Positions 42,809 through 52,178 of a stretch of DNA of 64,000 nucleotides are shown here, piece after piece (within the stretch, counting starts at the first letter, position 1; every line of letters begins with the position of its first letter). The notes beneath the pieces were generated by a model. It searched no databases. It worked only from the letters and a program-made list of their open reading frames with translations, and was not told where the DNA came from. Location: NCBI RefSeq assembly GCF_004005495.1, contig NZ_RZYA01000010.1, positions 1-64,000 of the forward strand, written 5' to 3'. The DNA is from Streptomyces antnestii. Lineage in GTDB: Bacteria; Actinomycetota; Actinomycetes; Streptomycetales; Streptomycetaceae. The position numbers and the translations under genes were made by a program.

Positions 42809-43764
42809 CTGCCGACACGAACACCGACCTCGACACCGACCTCGACAACACGCCGGTGCCGCCGCCGGCCGCCAAGAGCGCGCGGGCCCTGGCGCGCGCC
42901 CGTAAGCGCCGGTCCGCCGCCCGCTTCTGGCGCGAGTACCGCACGCACAGGAGCGGCCTGTGGGGTCTCGCCGGGCTTGTCGTCATCGCCCTCGTCGCAC
43001 TGTGCGCGCCCCTGCTCGTCGGCGCGGACTCCCAGTCGGTCACCGACGCACCGGGCGGCGCGCTCGAAGCTCCCAGCGGTGAATTCCCGCTCGGCACCGA
43101 CCAGTTCGGCCGCAGCGTGCTCGCCCTCCTGGTGTGGGGAGCGCGCGTGTCCCTCACCGTCGGGCTGCTCGCCGCGTTCCTGTGCGTGGCGATCGGCACG
43201 GTCGTCGGGATCGTCGCGGGCCACTTCCGTGGCTGGTACTCGACGGTCCTGATGCGGGTCACCGACTGGTTCCTGGTGATGCCGACGCTGGTCCTCGCCA
43301 TCGCGCTCGCGACCGTGATGTCCCGCTCCCTCTGGACGGTCATCCTGGCGATCGGCGTGACGACCTGGCCCACGACGGCACGCCTGGTCCGCGCCCAGAC
43401 CCTGGCCGTGGAGTCACGGCCGTACATCGAACGCGCCCGCGCGCTCGGCGGCGGGCACGGGCACATCATGCAGCGGCACGTCCTGCCGAACGTGATGCCG
43501 CTCGTCCTCGCTCAGACCACCCTCGTGATCTCCAGCGCGATCCTGACGGAGGCGACGCTCGCGTTCCTCGGCCTCGGCGACCCGACGATCACGTCGTGGG
43601 GCGGCATGCTCCAGGACGCGCGCGAGGCGGGCGCGGTCAGCGCGGGCGACTGGTGGTACCTGGCGCCGCCCGGGCTCGCCATCGCCCTCGTCGCGCTCGC
43701 GTTCACGCTGTGCGGCCGCGCCGTCGAAGCCGTCCTCAATCCGAAGCTGAGGGTGGCCAGGTGA
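42805..43764 (+). CDS. ABC importer permease, DppC/OppC type
   Basis: A 319-aa C-type permease. The N-terminus is acidic with TDLDTDLD repeats, followed by a basic stretch and the RTHRSGLWGLAGLV helix, LGTDQFGRSVLALLVWGARVSL, and the EAA-like loop RPYIERARALGGGHGHI. Six hydrophobic segments are visible. ATG at 42805 overlaps the upstream stop, and the next gene overlaps it by GTGA. Confidence 0.93.
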   Translation: MTADTNTDLDTDLDNTPVPPPAAKSARALARARKRRSAARFWREYRTHRSGLWGLAGLVVIALVALCAPLLVGADSQSVTDAPGGALEAPSGEFPLGTDQFGRSVLALLVWGARVSLTVGLLAAFLCVAIGTVVGIVAGHFRGWYSTVLMRVTDWFLVMPTLVLAIALATVMSRSLWTVILAIGVTTWPTTARLVRAQTLAVESRPYIERARALGGGHGHIMQRHVLPNVMPLVLAQTTLVISSAILTEATLAFLGLGDPTITSWGGMLQDAREAGAVSAGDWWYLAPPGLAIALVALAFTLCGRAVEAVLNPKLRVAR

Positions 43765-44741
43765 GCCTTCTCGACGTCAGAAACCTCGAAGTGACGTACG
43801 CGGGCGGGGCGCGGGCCGTGCGCGGTGTGGACCTCAGTGTCGAGGCCGGCCAGAAGCTCGGCATCGCCGGCGAGTCCGGCTGCGGCAAGTCGACGCTCGC
43901 GCTCGCGCTGCTGCGTCTGCTGCCCGCCGGGACGAAGGTCTCCGGCGAGATCCTGCTGAACGGCGAGGACGTCCTCACCATGAAGTGGGGGCAGGTCAGG
44001 GCGGTGCGCTGGGCCGGCGCCTCGATCGTGTTCCAGGGCGCCATGCACTCGCTGAACGCGGTGCACCGCATCGGCGACCAGATCGCCGAGCCGATCCTGC
44101 TGCACAAGAAGGCGACGCCGTCGGGCGCGAAGAAGAGGGTCGGCGAGCTCCTTGAGCACGTCGGCCTGCCCGCGGCCCGCGCGGACGCGTATCCGCACGA
44201 GCTGTCCGGCGGGCAGCGCCAGCGCGTGATGATCGCGATGGCGCTCGCCTGCGACCCGGGCCTGATCATCGCGGACGAGCCGACGACCGCCCTCGACGTG
44301 ATGATCCAGGCGCAGATCCTGCGCCTGATCGAACAGCTCGTCTCCGACCAGGACCTCGGCCTCGTCATGATCAGCCACGACCTGGCCGTCCTCTCGGACA
44401 CCTGCGACCGGCTCGCGGTGATGTACGCGGGCCGCGTCGTCGAGGAGGGCCCGGCCTCCCAGGTCTACGAGAACGCCCGGCACCCGTACGGGAAAGCCCT
44501 GTCGGCGGCGTTCCCGCGCATCGGCGACGTGGCGTCCCGGTTCGCGCCGCGCGGTCTGCCCGGCGACCCGCCCGACCCGTCGGCCCTGCCCACGGGCTGC
44601 ACGTTCCACCCGCGCTGCCCGGTGGCGCTCGACGTGTGCGCCACCGAGGACCAGGAGCTGCGGAACGCGGAGCCCGGACGGCGGGCGGCCTGCGTGCACG
44701 TGGGCGCCGCCGTCACCGACGCAAGGAGCACCACAGCATGA
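43761..44741 (+). CDS. ABC importer ATPase, DppD/OppD type
   Basis: A 326-aa ATPase: Walker A GESGCGKST, signature LSGGQRQRV, Walker B GLIIADEPTTALD, H-loop MISHDLAV, and the C-terminal oligopeptide-ABC region with CTFHPRCP, where family members bind an iron-sulfur cluster through several cysteines. The GTG start overlaps the permease stop; the stop overlaps the next ATPase gene by ATGA. Confidence 0.94.
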   Translation: MSLLDVRNLEVTYAGGARAVRGVDLSVEAGQKLGIAGESGCGKSTLALALLRLLPAGTKVSGEILLNGEDVLTMKWGQVRAVRWAGASIVFQGAMHSLNAVHRIGDQIAEPILLHKKATPSGAKKRVGELLEHVGLPAARADAYPHELSGGQRQRVMIAMALACDPGLIIADEPTTALDVMIQAQILRLIEQLVSDQDLGLVMISHDLAVLSDTCDRLAVMYAGRVVEEGPASQVYENARHPYGKALSAAFPRIGDVASRFAPRGLPGDPPDPSALPTGCTFHPRCPVALDVCATEDQELRNAEPGRRAACVHVGAAVTDARSTTA

Positions 44742-45730
44742 CGAGCAGTACGTCCCCCCTGCTGACCGCCGGCGCCCTGCACGTGACCTTCCCGGGCCGC
44801 CGGGGCGCGGACCCCGCGCGGGCCGTGGACGGCGTCGACCTGGACATCGCGCCGGGCGAGATCGTGGCGCTCGTCGGCGAGTCGGGCTGCGGCAAGACGA
44901 CGCTCGCCAGGTCCCTGCTCGGCCTGGTCCCGCCGACGTCCGGCCGGGTCACGTTCGACGGGAAGCCCCTCGACTACTCCTCGCGCGCCCTCAAGGCGTA
45001 CCGCAAGCGCGCCCAGCTGGTCCTCCAGGACCCCAGCGGCTCCCTGAACCCGCGGCACACCGTGTACGAGGCCGTGGCCGAGGGCCTGCGGATCCACGGG
45101 TACGCCGGAGACGAGCGCGAGGCGGTGTCACATGCCCTGTCCCGGGCGGGACTTCGCCCCCCGGAGCGCTTCTTCCTGCGCTACCCGCACGAACTATCGG
45201 GCGGCCAGCGCCAGCGCGTGGTCATCGCGGGCGCGCTGGTCCTGGAGCCCGAACTGATCGTCGCCGACGAGCCGGTGGCCTCCCTGGACGCGTCCGTGCG
45301 GGGCGAGATCCTGGCCCTGCTGCTCCGCCTGCGGGACGAACTCGGCCTGGCCGCGCTGGTGGTGACGCACGACCTCGGCCTGGCCTGGAACATCGCGGAC
45401 CGGGTGGCGGTGATGTACCTGGGCCGGATCGTGGAGACGGGAACGGTGGAGGATGTCCTGACGGCACCTCAGCATCCGTACACACAGGCGCTGTTGTCGG
45501 TCCTGCCGGAGGCGCCCGGCGACCCGGTGGTCCTCACGGGCGAGCCCCCTGACCCGTCCCGCATCCCCGGCGGCTGCCGCTTCCACGCGCGGTGCCAGGT
45601 CCTGGCCGGAGGCGAGGCGGAGCGGGCCGGCGTCGCGGAGTCCTGCCGGACGGTGGATCTGCCGGTGCTTTCGGGGGGTGGCGGGTCACAGGTGGCCTGC
45701 CATTGGGCTCTCGCCCGGGGGGTGGATTAG
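44738..45730 (+). CDS. ABC importer ATPase, DppF/OppF type
   Basis: A 330-aa ATPase with Walker A GESGCGKTT, the F-subunit phrase QDPSGSLNPRHTV, signature LSGGQRQRV, Walker B IVADEPVASLD and the C-terminal CRFHARCQ region. It ends the five-gene importer operon in which every later junction overlaps, so the subunits are made in balanced amounts. A large palindrome follows. Confidence 0.94.
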   Translation: MTSSTSPLLTAGALHVTFPGRRGADPARAVDGVDLDIAPGEIVALVGESGCGKTTLARSLLGLVPPTSGRVTFDGKPLDYSSRALKAYRKRAQLVLQDPSGSLNPRHTVYEAVAEGLRIHGYAGDEREAVSHALSRAGLRPPERFFLRYPHELSGGQRQRVVIAGALVLEPELIVADEPVASLDASVRGEILALLLRLRDELGLAALVVTHDLGLAWNIADRVAVMYLGRIVETGTVEDVLTAPQHPYTQALLSVLPEAPGDPVVLTGEPPDPSRIPGGCRFHARCQVLAGGEAERAGVAESCRTVDLPVLSGGGGSQVACHWALARGVD

Positions 45731-45754
45731 CGTCTGCGGGTTGTGGTGGGCTGG

Positions 45755-45826
45755 TCGCGCAGTTCCCCGCGCCCCTTTCAGGGGCGCAAGACCTGAGCCC
45801 CTTAAGGGGCGCGGGGAACTGCGCGA
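45755..45826. repeat. Streptomyces-type intergenic palindrome acting as bidirectional terminator
   Basis: A perfect 23-bp stem (45755-45777 with 45804-45826) carries the core GTTCCCCGCGCCCC. The 26-nt centre repeats the GGGGC/GCCCC pairing. This element is very common between genes in Streptomyces, by memory. It sits between convergent genes (importer operon and the AhpD-type gene) and should terminate both. Confidence 0.85.
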
Positions 45827-45876
45827 GCGGCCACCGACGGTCCGCACCCGGCAACGCACCGGACCCGGCCCGCCCC

Positions 45877-46356
45877 TCACTCCAGGGGCGACGCCATCCC
45901 CACCTCGTAGTCCCCGCCGGGCTGCCGCACGATCGCGTTCAGGCGGTTGAACGCGTTGATGCCCGCGATCAGGCAGACCAGCGCGGCCAGTTGATCCTCG
46001 TCGAAGTGCTTGGCCGCGTTCGCCCAGGCCTCGTCGGAGACCCCGGCGCCGTCGGCGAGACGCGTCCCCTGCTCGGTGAGTTCCAGCGCGGCGCGCTCCG
46101 CCTCCGTGAAGACCTTGGCCTCGCGCCAGGCCGCGACGAGCATCAGCCGCTGCGGCGTCTCCCCCGCGGCGACGGCTTCCTTGGTGTGCATGTCGAGGCA
46201 GCCCGAGCAGCCGTTGATCTGGCTGGCCCGGATCTTCACCAGTTCCTGTGTCGCGGCGGGCAGGCCCGCGTCGGCGAGCGGTGCGTGCGCCGCGACGAGC
46301 CGCTTCACGAAACCGACCGCGGCCTTGCTGGCGAACATGTTGAGACGGGGTTCCAT
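45877..46356 (-). CDS. Carboxymuconolactone decarboxylase/AhpD-type protein
   Basis: A 159-aa all-helical protein with the redox motif C-S-G-C followed by LDMHTKEA at about residues 48-59, matching AhpD-like alkylhydroperoxidase proteins of the CMD family. It may reduce peroxides through the CxxC pair, but its partner is not identifiable here. ATG at 46356 follows AGGGAGC. It is monocistronic as far as I can see, convergent with the importer operon, and 107 nt downstream of ribF on the same strand. Confidence 0.88.
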   Translation of the reverse strand: MEPRLNMFASKAAVGFVKRLVAAHAPLADAGLPAATQELVKIRASQINGCSGCLDMHTKEAVAAGETPQRLMLVAAWREAKVFTEAERAALELTEQGTRLADGAGVSDEAWANAAKHFDEDQLAALVCLIAGINAFNRLNAIVRQPGGDYEVGMASPLE

Positions 46357-46463
46357 GACAAGCTCCCTGTTCCGTCGTGAAGTGCGCTGACACTTACCTG
46401 ACGAGACAGGGCGGCCCCCATGTGACATCCCAGGATGTGACCTGGGGCACATGTGTGCGGCGG

Positions 46464-47414
46464 CTAGCCCTCGTACGCCTCGATGAGCTCGCGCGAGCGC
46501 TTCACGTCGTCCGCGATGGCGACCAGCAGCGCGTCGATCGAGTCGAACTTGGCCATCCCGCGCACATAGGCGAGGAAGTCCACCGCCACGTGCAGGCCGT
46601 ACAGGTCGAGGCCCACCCGGTCGATGGCGTACGCCTCGACGGTGCGCTCGGTGGCGTCGAACTGCAGGTTGGTGCCGACCGAGATCGCGGCGGGCATCGC
46701 CTCGCCCTCGACGTGCAGCCAGCCCGCGTACACGCCGTCGGCGGGGATCGCGGTGTGCGGGAGCGTCTCGACGTTGGCGGTCGGGAAGCCGAGTTCGCGG
46801 CCGCGCTGGGCGCCGCGCACGACGACGCCCTCGACGCGGTGCGGGCGGCCGAGGATCTCGCGCGCCCCCTCCACGTCCCCCTCGGCGACGAGCCGCCGGG
46901 TCAGGGTCGACGAGAAGGGCTCGCCGCCGCCGGCCGAGCCGGACACGTACAGGTCGACGACCTCGACCTCGAAGTCGTACGTCGCCCCCTGCTCGGTGAG
47001 GAACGCGACGGTGCCCGCGGCCTTGTGGCCGAAGCGGAAGTTGGGGCCCTCGACGACGAGTCGGGCGTGCAGCTTGTCGACGAGGACCTTCGCGACGAAC
47101 TCGGCCGGCGACAGCTTCGAGAACTCGGCGGTGAAGGGGAGGATCAGCAGGGCGTCCACGCCGAGCTCGGCCATCAGCTCCGCGCGCCGGTGGTGCGGGG
47201 CGAGCAGCGGGGGGTGGCTGCCGGGGCGTACGACCTCGCTGGGGTGCGGGTCGAAGGTGACCACGACGGCGGGCACACCGAGTTCACGGGCCCGTTCGAC
47301 GGCGCGGCCGATGATCAGCTGGTGGCCGCGGTGCACCCCGTCGTAGGAGCCGATGGTGACGACGCTGCGCCCCCAGTCCTGGGGGATGTCCTCCAAGCCA
47401 CGCCAGCGCTGCAC
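46464..47414 (-). CDS. ribF: Bifunctional riboflavin kinase/FAD synthetase
   Basis: Phosphorylates riboflavin to FMN and adenylates FMN to FAD. The 316-aa protein has the N-terminal nucleotidyltransferase motif GSYDGVHRGHQ (about residues 22-32), the segment RRVAEGD with FSSTLTRR, and the C-terminal flavokinase with GFPTANV and a Gly/Tyr region. GTG at 47414 follows GAGGAG. It lies near truB, rbfA and infB as in many bacteria, although here a large unrelated gene separates it from truB. Confidence 0.94.
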   Translation of the reverse strand: MQRWRGLEDIPQDWGRSVVTIGSYDGVHRGHQLIIGRAVERARELGVPAVVVTFDPHPSEVVRPGSHPPLLAPHHRRAELMAELGVDALLILPFTAEFSKLSPAEFVAKVLVDKLHARLVVEGPNFRFGHKAAGTVAFLTEQGATYDFEVEVVDLYVSGSAGGGEPFSSTLTRRLVAEGDVEGAREILGRPHRVEGVVVRGAQRGRELGFPTANVETLPHTAIPADGVYAGWLHVEGEAMPAAISVGTNLQFDATERTVEAYAIDRVGLDLYGLHVAVDFLAYVRGMAKFDSIDALLVAIADDVKRSRELIEAYEG

Positions 47415-47537
47415 GGTGATTGCTCCTCGCGAACCTGTGTACGACCGTTACGTCTCTTTGCCGAATACGCAGGTCTAAGAGTGCCATGCCGAGTGCCCGC
47501 GCCCCGCATCGGGAGGCGCCGCAGCGGCCTGAGCAGG

Positions 47538-50500
47538 TCAGGCGGGCACCCGCACCCCGGCCAGGCGCTCGATGACCCGGCGGGCGCTCGGCCCGACGAG
47601 CACGGCCCACTCCCCCGGCGCCTGAGCGAGGCACCGGACGACGAGGGCGGCGAACCCGGGCACGGCGTCGGCGCTCCCGACGAGCCCGCGGTCGAAGCGC
47701 GCGGCGCCCTCGGGGGTGCGGACGAGCCGGAGTCCGGTGCGCCGCAGCAGGTCGCGGGTGCGGGCCTCGCCGGCGTCCGGGGCGTTGCGGGCGGCGGTCC
47801 GCAGGACGGCGTCGAGCACGTCCGGGTCGTCCTCGTGGGCGAGCAGCACGTCGACGAGTTCGGCGCGCAGGGCCCGTGACGCACCGGTGCCGGGCAGCGC
47901 CAGTACGGGCGCGAGGGCGGCGCGCACCGGGGCCGGGCAGGTGCGCAGAAGGCCGGTGACGAGCGGGAAGAGCACCGCCCGGCCGGCCGGTCCGTGCTCC
48001 AGACACCGGTCGACGTAGTCCGCCACGTCCCGCGCCGCCTCGGGCCGGTCCGCCGGCAGGTCCCGCACGAGGGCGGCCGCGCGCCGGGTGAGGGCGGGCG
48101 CGGTCACATCGGCGAGGGTGCGCAGCACGCCGGCCGCGCCCCCGGGCTCCCGCACGCGCGCGTGGAAGGCGCGGAACACGGCCTCGGGGTGGGTGGCCAG
48201 AGCGCCCGCGAACGCGCTCGCGGGCAGCAGGGGATCGCCGTCCGCGAACCGCGCGAGGGCCCGCGCCAGATACGTGTCACGCGTCGCCGGGTCGCGTACG
48301 AGGAGGGAGAGCGCCGCCCCGTGCGCGACGCCGTCGGTGGTGCGGGCGAGCAGGGCGAGCGCGGCGTAGCGCAGCAGGCGCCGGTCGGCGTCCGTGGTGA
48401 CGTGCGGGGCGACGCGCAGGGCGTAGGTGACGGCGGCGGCCCGGCGGGCGGGGCGCTCGTCGTGGGACCAGCGGTCGACGGCGCGGCACAGCGCGGAGGG
48501 CTCCTCGTCGGCGAGCACGGCGAGGAGTTCGTCGCCGCGCGGGTGCGCGCAGTCGGCGAGCGCCTCGGTGAGGTCGTCGACGCCCCGGTGGCGGTGGGTG
48601 TGCAGGAGGGCCTGGGCGGCGGTGGCGACGGTCGCGTCGGGCAGGGCGGGCAGCGGCCGCTCGTCGTCGAACCAACTCGTGAGGTGGGCCTGGACGCGGG
48701 CCGGGTCGGCGGCGAGCATTTCGGCGACGGTGTCCAGGTGGCGGGCGTGGTCCCCGGGCGGCGGATCGTGCACGACGAGTCGGCGCAGGAGGGCGAGGCG
48801 GTCGGCGTCCGTGACGGGGAGGCGCCGCCAGAACGAGGGGTCGAGGCACCCTCGGTCGGCGAGCGGCTCGAGGACGTCCAGATAGGGAGTGGCGTCGGGC
48901 ACCCGCAGCAGCGCCTCCTCTACGAGGTGCCCCGCCCACCAGGAGGCTTCACCGTCGCCCGGCGTGAGCGACCGCAACGCCAACTCCGTGAGATACGCGC
49001 CGAGTTGGGCCAGGCCGCGCTGCCGCTCCACGAGGAGGAGGGCCTGGACGACGGGGCCCGCGCGGTGCCGGGGCACGGGCACGGTGGGCGCCGCCCGTCC
49101 GGCCTGGCGCTCGCGGTGCACGAGCGCGCGCAGCGCCTCGTCCAGGTCCAGGTGCATGCCCTGGATCCAGTCGGCGACCTCCTCGTGCGCGAACCGGTAG
49201 CCGCGGCCCGCCGGGACCAGTACACCCTCGGCGAGGACGGCCGGGGCCCAGGCCGTGACGCCCCCGCCGCGGCGCCCCGGCAGCGCGCCCCACGGGAACA
49301 CCTCCTGGAACGCCTCCCGGTCCAGCTCGCCCTGCCCGGGACCGAGACAGCGCCGCGCCGCCTCGTGGACCTGCCCGGACACCCGCGCGGCGAGCCTGCG
49401 GACTGCGGTCCCCCGCAGCCCGTTCACCGCCGCGAGGCGCACCGCCACACGCAGGCACATCAGGTCGAGGTACGCGGCGAAGACGGCGTCCCGGTCGGCG
49501 CTGCCCGGCACAGGCCCGCCCAGCGCGGCCCGCACCTCGGCGAGGAGCCGCAGCGCGAGGGGGTGGCGGGCGTCGCGGGCGGCGAGCGCGTCCTCGGGCA
49601 GCCCGTACCGTACGTGCGCCAGGCGTGCCTGGTCCGCGGTCAGCTCCCCCAGCGGCACACACGCGGGCAGCCGCCCGGCCCTCCCGTACAGCGCGCGGGC
49701 GGGAAACAGCTCGCCCGCGCGCTCCCAGTACTCCCCCCGGCACGCCACGACGAGCCGCACGCCGGTGTCCCGCAGCCAGCGGGCCGTGCCGTCGGTCCAC
49801 TCGGCGAGCCGGTGCGCCAGGACGGGCGGCATCTCCTCAGGCCCGTCGAGCAGCAGGACGAGGGGCCGGCCGGCGGCGCGGGCGGGCGCGGCGATCCGCT
49901 CCGGCGACACGTCACCGATCCCGCCGCCGCACGCGCCACCGCACCCTTCGGCCCCCCCGGACGCGCCGGTGCGTCCGGGCACGGCTCCGGGCACGGCCCC
50001 AGGCTCCGCTCCGGGCACGGCTCCCGGCAGCGACGCCGCGACGATCCGCCCCGCTCTGACCAGGGCGCGCCGCGCGGCGTCCGCCACGCTCCGGTCGTCG
50101 CCGTGCAGGTCGGCGCCGCGCAGCCAGAGGGTGGGGGCGGGATGGGCACCCCGGCCGCGGCGCGCGGCGTACGCGGCGAGCTCCGTCGTCCGGCCGCTGC
50201 CCGGGGCCCCCACGAGGGCGAGCACCGCCGCGTCCGACCCCTCGAAGGCAGTGAACTCCCGTGCCACATCGGGCCGTTCGACCGGTTCGGGGTCGAGGAC
50301 GCCGGCCGGTCCGTCGGAGCCGACCGATGTGGCCGTCAGCTGGAGGGCGCCCGCCAGGTTGAGTTCGTCCCCGTAGACCGGCACGGTGGCGGCGTTCCGC
50401 GCGAGGAGCGCGGCGAGCGGGCCCGCGGGGTCAGTGGCGGCGGCTTCGCGCAGCGGTACGGCGAGACCGGCGGCGCGGTGACCCGCCTGGAGGGCCGGGC

Positions 50501-51044
50501 TCAGTACGGCCAGGACGGCACCCGACGCGGCGTCGAGGACGGGTCCTCCGGCGGCACCGCCGCCGGGCCGCAGCGCGTCACGGCCGTCCGTGCCGATCGC
50601 CAGCTCCATCGCTCCGGAAATCGTGTGGCCGCGGTCGCTCGCGGCGTAGGTGGCGTCGACGTGTCCGAGGACGCGCGCCTCGCGCCAGCCCCCGGCGGCG
50701 ATCCGCACATATGAACCGGCCGGGGCGGGGGCCCGGACGGCGACCGGCAGCGGGCGCAGGCCGAGGCCCTCGGTCCCGTCGGTGCGGATGAGCGCGAGCG
50801 CGGAGCGGGGCAGCGGGGTGATGTCGGCGGTGCCCGCGACGCAGGTGGTACCGGCGGGGGCCCGCAGCACGAGGCGGGCGAGGCCGTCGACCGCTTCATG
50901 GCTGGTGACGACGGTGCCGCGGTCGTCCGCGACGAAACCGGTACCGCGAAGGCGCCCGGCGAGATCGAGGACACGGACGAGGGGCGGACCGGCCTCGGGA
51001 CCCGTCGCGTCCCCGTCTCCGGCCCGGGGGCCCCGTCCCGCCAT
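47538..51044 (-). CDS. Trypsin-like pseudo-protease fused to a P-loop NTPase with helical repeats
   Basis: A 1168-aa protein. Residues 20-200 read as a trypsin/HtrA-like fold: GTGFVADDRGTVVTSHEAV contains the catalytic-position His49, but the serine motif GxSGGP is GAAGGP (Ala165) and the Asp-bearing strand reads SALALIR, so protease activity seems lost. A P-loop GAPGSGRTT (279-287, Arg in place of Lys) and Walker B LVLLLDG (394-401) define an NTPase of the NACHT/STAND kind. The last 600 or so residues look helical, probably HEAT/TPR-like. A low-complexity PGAVPGAEPG stretch lies near 340-357. The ATG at 51044 follows GGGAGG; an earlier ATG adds 30 residues. It lies between ribF and truB. Role unknown; a signalling or defence scaffold is only inference. 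Confidence 0.85.
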   Translation of the reverse strand: MAGRGPRAGDGDATGPEAGPPLVRVLDLAGRLRGTGFVADDRGTVVTSHEAVDGLARLVLRAPAGTTCVAGTADITPLPRSALALIRTDGTEGLGLRPLPVAVRAPAPAGSYVRIAAGGWREARVLGHVDATYAASDRGHTISGAMELAIGTDGRDALRPGGGAAGGPVLDAASGAVLAVLSPALQAGHRAAGLAVPLREAAATDPAGPLAALLARNAATVPVYGDELNLAGALQLTATSVGSDGPAGVLDPEPVERPDVAREFTAFEGSDAAVLALVGAPGSGRTTELAAYAARRGRGAHPAPTLWLRGADLHGDDRSVADAARRALVRAGRIVAASLPGAVPGAEPGAVPGAVPGRTGASGGAEGCGGACGGGIGDVSPERIAAPARAAGRPLVLLLDGPEEMPPVLAHRLAEWTDGTARWLRDTGVRLVVACRGEYWERAGELFPARALYGRAGRLPACVPLGELTADQARLAHVRYGLPEDALAARDARHPLALRLLAEVRAALGGPVPGSADRDAVFAAYLDLMCLRVAVRLAAVNGLRGTAVRRLAARVSGQVHEAARRCLGPGQGELDREAFQEVFPWGALPGRRGGGVTAWAPAVLAEGVLVPAGRGYRFAHEEVADWIQGMHLDLDEALRALVHRERQAGRAAPTVPVPRHRAGPVVQALLLVERQRGLAQLGAYLTELALRSLTPGDGEASWWAGHLVEEALLRVPDATPYLDVLEPLADRGCLDPSFWRRLPVTDADRLALLRRLVVHDPPPGDHARHLDTVAEMLAADPARVQAHLTSWFDDERPLPALPDATVATAAQALLHTHRHRGVDDLTEALADCAHPRGDELLAVLADEEPSALCRAVDRWSHDERPARRAAAVTYALRVAPHVTTDADRRLLRYAALALLARTTDGVAHGAALSLLVRDPATRDTYLARALARFADGDPLLPASAFAGALATHPEAVFRAFHARVREPGGAAGVLRTLADVTAPALTRRAAALVRDLPADRPEAARDVADYVDRCLEHGPAGRAVLFPLVTGLLRTCPAPVRAALAPVLALPGTGASRALRAELVDVLLAHEDDPDVLDAVLRTAARNAPDAGEARTRDLLRRTGLRLVRTPEGAARFDRGLVGSADAVPGFAALVVRCLAQAPGEWAVLVGPSARRVIERLAGVRVPA

Positions 51045-51213
51045 CGTCGAACCTCCCGCCATGCCCCGTAGGACCGACGGTAGGCGCGTGGTGATCAGTG
51101 GGACAGGCGCCCGGGCGAACGCGCCCCCTTCCACTCCCTCGGTTCACTCCGAGCGCCCGCCCGAAGGGGTGAACGGATCGGGGGTGATGGATACACCCTT
51201 GGAGAGGGGGATC

Positions 51214-51252
51214 GTGGAGCGGCCCGCGACCGACGGGCGCGGGCCGCTCCAC
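51214..51252 (-). terminator. Terminator of the infB-truB group
   Basis: A perfect 15-bp stem (51214-51228 with 51238-51252) and a 9-nt loop lie 17 nt past the truB stop. Confidence 0.85.
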
Positions 51253-51269
51253 GGTGGGGGCACTTCGGG

Positions 51270-52178
51270 TCAGCCGAAGACGGCGAGGCTCTTGGCCTTG
51301 CCCTTCGACTCCTCCACGAGCGCGAGGAACACGCCCGCGGGATCGAACACGGCGACGGGCCCGGCGCCCGCGTACTCCGCGGGCATGTCGAGCCGGACCC
51401 CGTTGAGCAGGAGCCCCGCGCGCTTGGCGTCCACGTCCCAGCGGGTGAACGCGGCGGTCGCGGCGTCCGCGACGGGCATCACGGTCAGCTCCTCCTGGAG
51501 CTGGTCGAGCGTCCGCGCGGAGTCCAGCTTGTACGGGCCGACCCGCGTGCGGCGCAGCGCGGTGAGGTGCCCGCCGACGCCCAGACCGGCGCCCAGGTCC
51601 CGGGCGAGGGCCCTGATGTACGTACCCGACGAGCAGACCACCGAGACGACCAGGTCGAGGACCGGCGTGCCGTCCTCGGCGACCGCGTCCCGGATGTCGT
51701 AGACGGTGAAGGACGAGACGGTGACCGGCCGCGCCGGGATCTCGAACTCCTCACCCTCACGCGCCCGCTTGTACGAGCGCACGCCGTTGATCTTGATGGC
51801 GCTGACCTTGGACGGCACCTGCATGATGGCGCCGGTCAGCTTGGCGACCCCGGCGTCGATCGCCTCGCGGCGCACGCCGGACGCGTCGGTGGACGACGTG
51901 AGGTCGCCCTCCGCGTCGTCGGTCAGCGTGTTCTGGCCGAGCCGGATCGTGCCCAGGTACTCCTTCTCGGTCAGCGCGAGATGGCCGAGCAGCTTGGTCG
52001 CCCGCTCCACGCCGAGGACCAGGACACCGGTCGCCATGGGGTCGAGCGTGCCCGCGTGGCCGACGCGGCGGGTCTTGGCGATCCCGCGCATCTTGGCCAC
52101 CACGTCGTGCGAAGTGAAGCCCGACGGCTTGTCGACAATGACAAGACCGTCGGGCGTCGGGGTGTTCTTCTGCGTCAT
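51270..52178 (-). CDS. truB: tRNA pseudouridine55 synthase
   Basis: Makes the pseudouridine at position 55 of the T-loop of tRNAs. The 302-aa protein has the catalytic Asp46 in GHAGTLDPMATGVL, SAIKINGVRSYKRARE (about residues 126-141), and the C-terminal substrate-binding part with SSGTYIRALARDLG. ATG at 52178 overlaps the rbfA stop by ATGA. Confidence 0.96.
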   Translation of the reverse strand: MTQKNTPTPDGLVIVDKPSGFTSHDVVAKMRGIAKTRRVGHAGTLDPMATGVLVLGVERATKLLGHLALTEKEYLGTIRLGQNTLTDDAEGDLTSSTDASGVRREAIDAGVAKLTGAIMQVPSKVSAIKINGVRSYKRAREGEEFEIPARPVTVSSFTVYDIRDAVAEDGTPVLDLVVSVVCSSGTYIRALARDLGAGLGVGGHLTALRRTRVGPYKLDSARTLDQLQEELTVMPVADAATAAFTRWDVDAKRAGLLLNGVRLDMPAEYAGAGPVAVFDPAGVFLALVEESKGKAKSLAVFG

